The position numbers and the translations under genes were made by a program. This document shows, in pieces, positions 6,516 through 12,255 of a stretch of 12,318 nucleotides of DNA. The first letter of the stretch is position 1. Each line of letters opens with the position of its first letter. The stretch covers positions 1 through 12,318 of the forward strand of contig NZ_QFQZ01000105.1 in the NCBI RefSeq assembly GCF_003243465.1. Direction: 5' to 3'. Source of the DNA: Caulobacter segnis (lineage in GTDB: Bacteria > Pseudomonadota > Alphaproteobacteria > Caulobacterales > Caulobacteraceae). Below the pieces are notes generated by a model. It was not told where the DNA came from. It made no database searches and saw nothing but the letters and a program-made list of their open reading frames with translations.

Positions 6516-6914
6516 TTAGCGGCGATAGCCGTAGGCGTAGCGGTTGTCGTAACGATAGTCGTAGCGGTCGTTGCGACGGTCGTAGCGGTCATAGGCGTAG
6601 CGGTCGCCGCGATAGCCGGCGTTGTAGTAGCGGTTGTTGTCGTAGCGCGGGCTGTAGCGGTAGCCGTTGCTGTAGCGACGGTCGTACTTGTCCTTGGCCG
6701 TCGTCGCGCCCAGGGCCGCGCCGGCGACCGCGCCGATCGCCACGGCGTCCCCCTTGCCGTCGCCCAGGGCCGCGCCGGCGACGCCGCCGATCACCGCGCC
6801 CAGGATGGCGCGCTCGGTCTTCTCGCCGGCGAAGGCGGCGGTGGCGGGGGCGACCAGGGCGCCGGCGACGGTGACGGCGATCGCGGTCTTGGTGAACTTG
6901 CCGATGGTCTTCAT
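6516..6914 (-). CDS. exported glycine-zipper protein with tyrosine/arginine-rich tail
   Basis: A 132-aa protein of unknown exact function. Residues 1-29 form a Sec signal peptide (MKTIGKFTKT basic start, hydrophobic AIAVTVAGALVAPAT, cleavage likely after AFA). Residues about 35-72 are a glycine-zipper (Gly/Ala with GxxxG spacing, for example AVIGGVAGAALG and IGAVAGAALG), as in the 17-kDa surface antigen/2TM glycine-zipper families of the cell envelope. Residues 76-132 are low-complexity: 17 Tyr and 15 Arg among 57, mixed with Asp and Asn, in loose units such as YDRR, YDNR and DRYAYDRYD. No lipobox cysteine is visible, so it is probably periplasmic or outer-membrane associated, not a lipoprotein. 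A good AGGAG site precedes the ATG. It appears monocistronic, with its own promoter candidate and terminator. Confidence 0.88.
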   Translation of the reverse strand: MKTIGKFTKTAIAVTVAGALVAPATAAFAGEKTERAILGAVIGGVAGAALGDGKGDAVAIGAVAGAALGATTAKDKYDRRYSNGYRYSPRYDNNRYYNAGYRGDRYAYDRYDRRNDRYDYRYDNRYAYGYRR

Positions 6915-6921
6915 GGCGGGT

Positions 6922-6941
6922 CTCCTATCTCTGTTGATAGG
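6922..6941 (-). promoter_or_regulatory. leader hairpin overlapping the ribosome-binding site of the glycine-zipper gene
   Basis: On the minus strand CCTATC (6941-6936), a 6-nt loop and GATAGG (6929-6924) form a perfect 6-bp stem whose 3' strand contains the first bases of the Shine-Dalgarno AGGAG (6926-6922). The ATG follows 7 nt later. Folding would partly hide the site, so a temperature- or factor-sensitive switch is conceivable but unproven. Confidence 0.4.
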
Positions 6942-6958
6942 TGTTGTAGGCCCCTGTC

Positions 6959-7019
6959 CCTGAACCCGATCGGGACCGGCCGTTCAGGTGGGGTTTAGGT
7001 TGGGAAGAACGGCCACCAA
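6959..7019 (-). promoter_or_regulatory. candidate promoter and nearby dyad for the glycine-zipper gene
   Basis: On the minus strand TTGGTGG (7019-7013), 13 nt and CCTAAACC (6999-6992) resemble the sigma-73 elements at five of seven and six of eight positions. Just downstream, near the predicted start point, is a 7-bp inverted repeat CCTGAAC/GTTCAGG (6988-6982 and 6965-6959) with CCGATCGG inside. It could be an operator or a leader hairpin. Both calls rest on pattern only. Confidence 0.33.
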
Positions 7020-7023
7020 AACC

Positions 7024-7135
7024 CGTGTCATCCCGGCCGAAGCGTAGCGAAGAGCCGGACCCAGGGGCGGTGCGCACAGCGCTCTTGCAACCCCTGGGTC
7101 CCGGATAGCCTCTGCGAGGCTTCCGGGATGACACG
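7024..7135. repeat. 112-bp palindromic element with 13-bp perfect terminal inverted repeats
   Basis: CGTGTCATCCCGG (7024-7036) and CCGGGATGACACG (7123-7135) are exact inverted ends. Inside, GGACCCAGGGG (7057-7067) and CCCCTGGGTCC (7091-7101) form a second inverted pair, and GCCTC/GAGGC near 7108-7120 forms a small hairpin. The reverse complement of 7057-7135 matches 12176-12254 at 70 of 79 positions without gaps. It starts 5 nt after the stop of the EamA gene. There is no room for a transposase. Confidence 0.9.
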
Positions 7136-7140
7136 AGAAT

Positions 7141-8088
7141 TTAGGCTTGATGCAACGCTTGTCCGCCGGGGGCATGCCGCCGCGCCGACCACAGCACCCC
7201 GGCCAGCATCAGCACGATCGCAAGGCTCTCCAGCGGGCGCGGCCAACGCCCCTCGTGCAGAAAGCCGTACAGCAGCGCGAACACTGTCTCGAACACGATC
7301 AACTGGCCCGACAGCGACAGCGGCAGGAGGCGGCTCGCCGCGTTCCACAGGCCGTTGCCGATCACCGAGGCGCCGATGGCGACGGCGAAGCTGACGCCCC
7401 AGAACAGGCCCCAGGCGCTGGCCGCGTGCGGCGCACCGCCCAGCGCGAAGGCCGGGACCACGATGACCAGCGAGAGCAGGCCCGTGGCGACGCCGGTCAG
7501 CAGCGACCACTCGTGGCTGTTGAACTTGGGCGTGGCGGCCAGGCGACGGGCGTTCCAGACGGCGTAGGCGGTCCAGACGGCGAGCGCCAGCAGCGCGCCC
7601 GCGAGGCCGACCAGAGTCCGCCCCATCCCCGCGCGTCCGGCGGCGGCGAAGGCGTCCAGGTTGATGCAGACCCCGCCCGCGACGATCAGGGCCGACGGCG
7701 CGATCAGCCGCCGCAGCGGCGTCCCCTCTCCCGGGCGCGCGCCCACGAGGGTGATGGTGACGGGCAGGAGGCCGATGACCAGCGAGGCCAGGGCCACGCC
7801 CGCGCTCTGCACGGCGACGGCCAGACCGACATAGTAGACCAGGTTGCCCAGCAGGCTCAGCAGGAAGAGGTCGCGCCAGTCGCGGCCGTCCATCCGGGCC
7901 ATGACAGCCTTCCAGCTGGGCGCCAGCAGCACCGCCGCGGCCAGCCCATAGGCCAGATACCGCCCCGCCGTCGCCTGCAGCGGCGTGAACGCCGAGAGGA
8001 GCCTCGGCGCCAGGAACACCCCGCCCCAGAACGCCCCGGCGATCACGCCGCACAGCAGGCCGAGCAGGAGGTTGCGGGAGGGGGTCAT
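7141..8088 (-). CDS. EamA-family transporter (drug/metabolite transporter superfamily)
   Basis: A 315-aa inner-membrane protein with about ten hydrophobic segments (near 8-26, 38-56, 73-91, 96-115, 129-147, 157-178, 195-216, 225-247, 261-278 and 286-302), arranged as two similar five-helix EamA halves. Early features typical of the family are AFWGGVFLAPR at 19-29 and a conserved-type segment, VFETVFALLYGFLHEG, at 265-280, close to the EPVFA...GE motif before the last helix. Such proteins export or import small metabolites, and the substrate cannot be inferred. It begins 67 bp after the AraC-type gene on the same strand, with only a weak AGG ribosome-binding site, and is probably its target or partner. 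Confidence 0.88.
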   Translation of the reverse strand: MTPSRNLLLGLLCGVIAGAFWGGVFLAPRLLSAFTPLQATAGRYLAYGLAAAVLLAPSWKAVMARMDGRDWRDLFLLSLLGNLVYYVGLAVAVQSAGVALASLVIGLLPVTITLVGARPGEGTPLRRLIAPSALIVAGGVCINLDAFAAAGRAGMGRTLVGLAGALLALAVWTAYAVWNARRLAATPKFNSHEWSLLTGVATGLLSLVIVVPAFALGGAPHAASAWGLFWGVSFAVAIGASVIGNGLWNAASRLLPLSLSGQLIVFETVFALLYGFLHEGRWPRPLESLAIVLMLAGVLWSARRHAPGGQALHQA

Positions 8089-8155
8089 GGGGCCTGGTTA
8101 GCAGCGGCCGAGCGCTCCGGCTTGGCGAAAGCTCCCGGACGCTTGGTCAAGGCTC

Positions 8156-8887
8156 CTACCGCTCCCTCCGCCAAGCCGCCGGCGTCACGCCCAGCGCCGC
8201 CTTCATGCGTTTGGTCAGGCCGCTCTGATCGCCGTGTCCCGTGCGGACGGCGATCTCGGCGATCGACAGGCGGGTGTCAGATAGCAGCCGCTGGGCCGAC
8301 CGCAGCCGAACATCGACCAGGGCGGCGTGCGGCGTCGTGCCATAGGCCTCGGCGAAGCGGGCGAAGAAACGGCTCTGGCTCATGCCGGCTTCGGCGGCCA
8401 GCTCACGGACGGTCAGCGGCTGGTCGAAGCGGGTCTCGATCAGCGCCATGGCCCGCGCCAGCCGCGGATCGACGGCGAGCGGCGCGGCCGACAGACCGCG
8501 CAGCAGCAGCGGCGTCCAGAGGCTGGCGACGCCGGTGTCGATCGCCCCCGGCGCCTCGCCGGCCAGGAACTCGAGCAGCCCGCGCACCGCGCCGCTGACC
8601 GGCGCGAAAGGTCGCTCGCGCAGCCGCTCGAACGGCTTCATCAGCGCGCCGCCGATGTCGGCCACGACGAACAGGTTCTCGCCGCTGGCGGCGAAGGCGT
8701 GGCGCGTCCCGGGCGGCACGACCGCCGCGCGGCCCGGATCGACCCGCCCGCCCCGGCCGTCGATCTCCATCTCCAGCACGCCCCGGCGCGGCAGCACGAT
8801 CTGGTCGAAGGCGTGGGCGTGCGGCGGCGCGTCCTCGCCATAGCGGCGGAACGACAGCTCGGCGGGCGCGGTCAGGGCGTGGGCCAT
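8156..8887 (-). CDS. AraC-family transcriptional regulator
   Basis: A 243-aa DNA-binding regulator. The N-terminal half is a cupin sensor domain: HAHAFDQIVLP (23-33) and VVPPGTRHAF (56-65) are the usual His-containing strands. The C-terminal AraC/XylS domain (about 142-240) has two helix-turn-helix units, LTVRELAAEAGMSQSRFFAR (158-177) and LSIAEIAVRTGH (207-218), ending in the family's GVTPAAWRR. The ligand is unknown; cupin-AraC proteins often control an adjacent transporter, here the EamA gene 67 bp downstream. The ATG at 8887 lies 18 bp after the stop of the 154-aa gene. It has no Shine-Dalgarno, but TATAGT sits 6 nt before it, so translation may be coupled or from a leaderless transcript. 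Confidence 0.92.
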   Translation of the reverse strand: MAHALTAPAELSFRRYGEDAPPHAHAFDQIVLPRRGVLEMEIDGRGGRVDPGRAAVVPPGTRHAFAASGENLFVVADIGGALMKPFERLRERPFAPVSGAVRGLLEFLAGEAPGAIDTGVASLWTPLLLRGLSAAPLAVDPRLARAMALIETRFDQPLTVRELAAEAGMSQSRFFARFAEAYGTTPHAALVDVRLRSAQRLLSDTRLSIAEIAVRTGHGDQSGLTKRMKAALGVTPAAWRRER

Positions 8888-8905
8888 GCCGCCACTATAG
8901 GGGGA

Positions 8906-9370
8906 TCAGCCGTGTCCGGGCAGGGCCAGCGGCTGGCTGGCGTCCGCGACCAGGCGCCTTGCCTGCTCCAGCGCCGCGTCGATGTCGCTTTCGATGAACT
9001 CGACCTCGAGGTCGGTCAGCGGATGCGGGGCGGCGATGGTGCCGCGCAGGTACTCGCGGCGCTCGGCCTCGTTCATCGCCCACCAGCCGACGGTGTGGCC
9101 TTCCTCGATCACCGCGTCGCCCATCGCCAGCAGATCGTCGGTATCGAAGATCGGCTGGCCGATCTTTTCGGGAAAGCGCAGCTCGGCGTCGTTGACCACC
9201 CGGTCCAGGCGCTTGAGCAGCGCCGCCAGCCACGGGCTGACCAGCAGGGGCTTTTCGTAGCCGTCGCCGAACTTGGCCCGCAGCAAGAGGTCGAACAGCA
9301 CCTTCAGCCCCTCGTCGCCCGAAAAGGTGACGGTCTTGGCCTCGGGATCGAACTTGAAGATGTCGGACAT
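8906..9370 (-). CDS. conserved-looking hypothetical protein, 154 aa
   Basis: I do not recognise this family. The protein is acidic and soluble, with no signal peptide or membrane segment. It opens with a beta-like stretch (IFKFDPEAKTVTFSG), followed by amphipathic helices (about 20-34 and 46-60). It has a Trp pair in GHTVGWWAMNEAERREYL (91-108) and an acidic helical C-terminus (about 118-142). Codon use is typical of the genome, and GGAG lies 5 nt before the ATG, so it is a real gene. It is the first gene of the minus-strand run leading into the AraC regulator (18-bp gap) and the EamA transporter, which suggests shared transcription but not a function. Confidence 0.8.
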   Translation of the reverse strand: MSDIFKFDPEAKTVTFSGDEGLKVLFDLLLRAKFGDGYEKPLLVSPWLAALLKRLDRVVNDAELRFPEKIGQPIFDTDDLLAMGDAVIEEGHTVGWWAMNEAERREYLRGTIAAPHPLTDLEVEFIESDIDAALEQARRLVADASQPLALPGHG

Positions 9371-9398
9371 GAGGGCTCCGTGAGGATCGCGCCCTCAT

Positions 9399-9417
9399 AA
9401 CGTCCGAACGCGACGTT
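9399..9417 (-). promoter_or_regulatory. dyad upstream of the 154-aa/AraC/EamA operon
   Basis: AACGTC (9399-9404) and GACGTT (9412-9417) form a perfect 6-bp inverted repeat with a 7-nt spacer, 29 bp before the first ATG of the operon. Its size and place suit a dimeric repressor operator, but no regulator can be assigned. AraC proteins usually use direct repeats. Confidence 0.3.
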
Positions 9418-9437
9418 TTGTAGAAGGGGATCGCGAA

Positions 9438-9547
9438 GCCCCCTCCACCAGCTTCGCCGGTCCCCCTCCCCCATGAAGGGGAGGAAGGAAGGAGATTGCG
9501 CCTCCCCCGTCATGGGGGAGGTGTCGCCGAACGGCGACGGAGGGGGC
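9438..9547. repeat. inverted repeat with double-hairpin arms downstream of lysC
   Basis: Arms at 9438-9484 and 9501-9547 (47 nt each) are inverted relative to each other around a 16-nt centre. Each contains a C-run/G-run hairpin (CCTCCCCC/GGGGGAGG in the right arm) and then a variable hairpin: GTCGCCG/CGGCGAC in the right arm, ACCGGC/GCTGGT with one G-U pair in the left. It follows the lysC stop by 9 nt. The layout and the segments AGGTGTCGCCG and CGGCGACGGA are shared with the element at 2607-2735, so the two belong to one family. Confidence 0.88.
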
Positions 9548-9556
9548 CGCTCAGCC

Positions 9557-10804
9557 TTACAGCTGGTCCAGCCCGTACACCGCGTGCAGCGCCCGGACGG
9601 CCAGTTCGGTGTAGGCCGCGTCGATCAGGACCGAGATCTTGATCTCCGAGGTCGAGATGACCTGGATGTTGATGTTCTTCTCGGCCAGGGCCGCGAACAT
9701 CGACTGGGCCACGCCGGCGTGACTGCGCATGCCGACCCCGATCACCGAGACCTTGGCGACGTCTTCGTTGACGGCCACGTCCTCGAAGCCGATCTCGGTC
9801 TTGGCGGCCTGGACGATCTCGACCGCGCGGGCGGCGTCACGCTTGCCGACCGTGAATTCCATGTTCGCGGTGGCGTTGGTGCGGGCGCGCGACTGGACGA
9901 TCATGTCGACATTGACGTTGGCGTCGGCGAGACGGCCGAAGATCTGCGAGGACACGCCCGGATGGTCGGGCAGGCCCAGCAGGGTGATCTTGGCTTCGTC
10001 GCGGCTGTAGGCGACGCCCGAGACGATGCGCTTTTCCATGATTTCTTCCTCGTCGCAGACGATCGTACCTTGGCCCGGGGCTTCGCCCGGTTCGACGAAA
10101 CTGGACAGCACCCGCACCGGGACGCGATGGGCCATGGCCATCTCGACCGAGCGGGTCTGCAGAACCTTGGCCCCCAGCGAGGCCATTTCGAGCATCTCCT
10201 CGTAGGAGATCTTGGCCAGGCGCTTGGCCTTGCTCTCGATGCGCGGATCGGTCGTGTAGACCCCGTCCACGTCGGTGTAGATGTCGCAGGCGCCCTTCAC
10301 GGCGGCGGCGATGGCCACGGCCGAGGTGTCCGAGCCGCCGCGGCCCAGCGTCGTGATGCGGCGCTTGGGCGTCACGCCCTGGAAGCCGGCGATCACGGCG
10401 ATCTCGCCGCTGGCGAAACATTCCTCGAGGTTCTCCGGCGGGATCTCCTCGATCCTCGCGCGGCCGTGGGCCTCGTCGGTGATGATCGGCACCTGCCAGC
10501 CCAGGAACGAGCGGGCCTTGTGGCCCATGTTGCGCAGGGTCATGGCCAGCAGGCCGGCGGTCACCTGCTCGCCCGAGGCGACGACGGCGTCGTACTCGTC
10601 GTCCGACTCTGGCAGGCCTTGCGCGGCGCGGCCGGCGCCGTCGGTCCAGGCGACCAGTTCGTTGGTCTTGCCCGACATGGCCGAGACGACCACCGCGACT
10701 TGCTTACCCGTGGCGACCTCGGCGGCGACCAGGCGCGCCACACGGCGGATGCGCTCCAGGTCGGCCACCGACGTGCCGCCGAACTTCATCACCAGACGTG
10801 ACAC
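9557..10804 (-). CDS. lysC: aspartate kinase, lysine/threonine-regulated type
   Basis: LysC phosphorylates aspartate at the entry to lysine, methionine, threonine and diaminopimelate synthesis. I start it at GTG 10804 (415 aa). The start gives the family's usual beginning, VSRLVMKFGGTSV, with GAGG 10 nt upstream; a longer frame reaching 10909 adds 35 non-conserved residues and crosses the promoter candidate. The kinase domain (about 2-235) has KFGGTSV (7-13), SGEQ (77-80), RGGSDTSA (155-162) and TDVDGVYTTDPR (177-188). Two ACT domains follow (about 268-340 and 350-412). LLGLPDHPGVSSQIF and the last segment, VISTSEIKISVLI, are typical effector-binding sequences, so feedback inhibition is expected. 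The gene diverges from ubiG. An internal start at 10039 may give a separate beta subunit. Confidence 0.96.
   Translation of the reverse strand: MSRLVMKFGGTSVADLERIRRVARLVAAEVATGKQVAVVVSAMSGKTNELVAWTDGAGRAAQGLPESDDEYDAVVASGEQVTAGLLAMTLRNMGHKARSFLGWQVPIITDEAHGRARIEEIPPENLEECFASGEIAVIAGFQGVTPKRRITTLGRGGSDTSAVAIAAAVKGACDIYTDVDGVYTTDPRIESKAKRLAKISYEEMLEMASLGAKVLQTRSVEMAMAHRVPVRVLSSFVEPGEAPGQGTIVCDEEEIMEKRIVSGVAYSRDEAKITLLGLPDHPGVSSQIFGRLADANVNVDMIVQSRARTNATANMEFTVGKRDAARAVEIVQAAKTEIGFEDVAVNEDVAKVSVIGVGMRSHAGVAQSMFAALAEKNINIQVISTSEIKISVLIDAAYTELAVRALHAVYGLDQL
10037..10051 (-). promoter_or_regulatory. internal ribosome-binding site and ATG inside lysC, possible beta-subunit start
   Basis: GAGGA (10051-10047) lies 7 nt before an in-frame ATG (10039-10037, Met256), which would give a 160-aa product containing both ACT domains. 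Internal in-frame starts that yield a regulatory beta subunit are known for lysC of Corynebacterium and Bacillus, at a similar place. Here it is predicted from the site alone. GAG-GAA codons for Asp/Glu-rich protein could create the motif by chance. Confidence 0.45.
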
Positions 10805-10880
10805 GTCCTTGGTACCTCGACACTTGGTTATTTCTTGCGCCCGCGCGGCCGGATCGCTCCCCCACGCGCAAGCGAAGCGC

Positions 10881-10909
10881 CTTCTAGCGGGGCGCTGGCG
10901 CAACGGCAA
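10881..10909 (-). promoter_or_regulatory. candidate housekeeping promoter for lysC
   Basis: On the minus strand TTGCCGT (10909-10903), 14 nt and GCTAGAAG (10888-10881) match the Caulobacter sigma-73 consensus at five of seven and seven of eight positions with allowed spacing. It would start transcription about 70 nt before the GTG of lysC. For the divergent ubiG only a lone GCTAGAC (10960-10966) is visible, 7 nt before its ATG. Confidence 0.42.
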
Positions 10910-10973
10910 TGTCGTGCGGCTGTCTTTTTTGCGGGAGCGTGGCGAGCGTCGGCGTCCGTGCTAGACAGGCCAC

Positions 10974-11732
10974 ATGACGCAAGCCGCCCCCGCCGCCCCC
11001 TCCTGGAGCATCGACCCGGCCGACGTGGCCCGCTTCTCAGCGATCGCCGCCGAATGGTGGGATCCCAACGGCAAGTTCGCGCCGCTGCACGTGTTCAACC
11101 CTTGCCGCCTGGCCTTCATCCGCGAGCAGGCCCTGGCGCGGTTCGGCCGCGACGGGGACGCGTGCGCGCCGTTCGACGGCCTCACCCTGCTCGACATCGG
11201 CTGCGGCGGCGGGCTGCTGAGCGAGCCGATGGCGCGGCTGGGCTTCTCGGTGACGGCGATCGACGCCTCGGAAAAGAACATCAAGACCGCCGCCACCCAT
11301 GCCGCCGAGCAGGGCCTCGAGATCGGCTACCGCCCCGCCACCGCCGAGCAGCTGCTGGCCGAGGGCGCGGGGCCGTTCGACGTCGTCCTGACCATGGAGG
11401 TCATCGAGCACGTCGCCGATCCGGGCGAGTTCCTGCGCACCTGCGCCAAGCTGCTCAAGCCTGGCGGGATCATGTTCGTGGCCACCCTGAACCGCACGCT
11501 GAAGGCCCTGGCCCTGGCCAAGATCGGCGCGGAATACGTGCTGCGCTGGGTCCCGCCCGGCACCCACGACTGGAAGCAGTTCCTGAAGCCCGAAGAGCTT
11601 CGCGCCTTCCTGGCCGGCGAGCCCGTCGCCATGCAGGGGCCGTTCGGGGTCAGCTACAACCCGCTGACCGGCCGCTGGAGCCGCTCGTCCGACACCGACA
11701 TCAACTACATGATGACCGTCACCAAGGATTGA
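10974..11732 (+). CDS. ubiG: ubiquinone biosynthesis O-methyltransferase
   Basis: UbiG performs both SAM-dependent O-methylations of the ubiquinone ring at the inner membrane face. The 252-aa protein has the class I methyltransferase fold. The N-terminal segment DVARFSAIAAEWWDPNGKF (17-35), with FNPCRLAFI following, is diagnostic of UbiG over other methyltransferases. The SAM motif I is LLDIGCGGGLLSEP (72-85), with acidic D97 in TAIDAS; the motif II region is MEVIEHVADP (141-150) and motif III is LKPGGIMFVATLNR (161-174). C-terminal HDWKQFLKPEEL (198-209) and the ending DINYMMTVTKD complete the family pattern. The ATG at 10974 lacks a clear Shine-Dalgarno, and a GCTAGAC element is very close, so a very short leader is possible. 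A small exported protein follows after 37 bp. Confidence 0.96.
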   Translation: MTQAAPAAPSWSIDPADVARFSAIAAEWWDPNGKFAPLHVFNPCRLAFIREQALARFGRDGDACAPFDGLTLLDIGCGGGLLSEPMARLGFSVTAIDASEKNIKTAATHAAEQGLEIGYRPATAEQLLAEGAGPFDVVLTMEVIEHVADPGEFLRTCAKLLKPGGIMFVATLNRTLKALALAKIGAEYVLRWVPPGTHDWKQFLKPEELRAFLAGEPVAMQGPFGVSYNPLTGRWSRSSDTDINYMMTVTKD

Positions 11733-11769
11733 GTCAGACTGACCTTGCGATGTACGCGCGAGGTGTCTG

Positions 11770-12156
11770 ATGTCCCCGTTATTGGTCCTGCTGGTCTCAG
11801 CCATTCTTCCGGGACCGATCAGCGGCGACTTCGATCACGACGGCAAGACCGACACCGCGCGGCTCACGCGTGGGGACAACGGCGCCTATGTCCTGGAGAT
11901 CGCGCGCGGGGCGGCTCCAAAGGCGCCTGTCCGGATGGACCTCGGCCGCTATGCTCCCGACTACATGGTTCCCGCCAAGAACGGCGGCGTGGTGGCGACC
12001 TCTTGCGGCAAGGGCGAGGGCGCCAAGACCGAGCCATGCCCTCGCAAATCGGTCCAGGTCACCCGCGGCGACCTGCTCGTGGGTACGGCCGAGGCCAGCG
12101 AAAGCGTCTTCATCTGGGACGGCCAGACCTTCCGCCGGGACTGGCTCAGCGACTGA
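11770..12156 (+). CDS. small exported protein with a DxDxDG calcium-type loop
   Basis: A 128-aa protein I cannot assign to a named function. A short signal-peptide-like segment (MSPLLVLLVSAILPGPIS) leads directly into GDFDHDGKTDTARL. The acidic residues D20, D22, D24 and D28 fit the DxDxDGxxD calcium loop of FG-GAP/VCBS and dockerin-like repeats, but only one copy is present. Two cysteines (C79, C90) could form a periplasmic disulphide. The C-terminus (VFIWDGQTFRRDWLSD) is compact and Trp-rich. GAGGT lies 5 nt before the ATG, and codon use is normal. It starts 37 bp after ubiG on the same strand, so it may be co-transcribed, with no evident functional link. The basic N-region of the signal is weak, so export is likely but not certain. 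Confidence 0.8.
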   Translation: MSPLLVLLVSAILPGPISGDFDHDGKTDTARLTRGDNGAYVLEIARGAAPKAPVRMDLGRYAPDYMVPAKNGGVVATSCGKGEGAKTEPCPRKSVQVTRGDLLVGTAEASESVFIWDGQTFRRDWLSD

Positions 12157-12175
12157 CGCCGAGAGCCGCAAATCC

Positions 12176-12255
12176 CGTGTCATCCCGGAAGCCTCGAAGA
12201 GGCTATCCGGGACCCAGGGGGTCAAGGAGCGCTGCGCCTGCCGCCCCTGGGTCCC
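12176..12255 (+). repeat. second copy of the GTGTCATCCCGG element, one end missing
   Basis: Positions 12176-12254 match the reverse complement of 7057-7135 at 70 of 79 sites. The left terminus CGTGTCATCCCGG, the AGCCTC/GAGGCT hairpin (loop GAA) and the GGGACCCAGGGG / CCCCTGGGTCCC pair are present. The opposite terminal repeat CCGGGATGACACG is absent, and unrelated sequence follows. It begins 19 nt after the stop at 12154-12156. Confidence 0.88.

Noticed and set aside
9473..10801. A 442-codon plus-strand frame opposite lysC
   Set aside because: Shadow frame rich in Asp, Gly, His and Arg with no family features; lysC on the minus strand is unmistakable.
10805..10909. N-terminal extension of aspartokinase to 10909
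   Set aside because: It adds 35 non-conserved residues before the family's normal beginning and overlaps the best promoter candidate.
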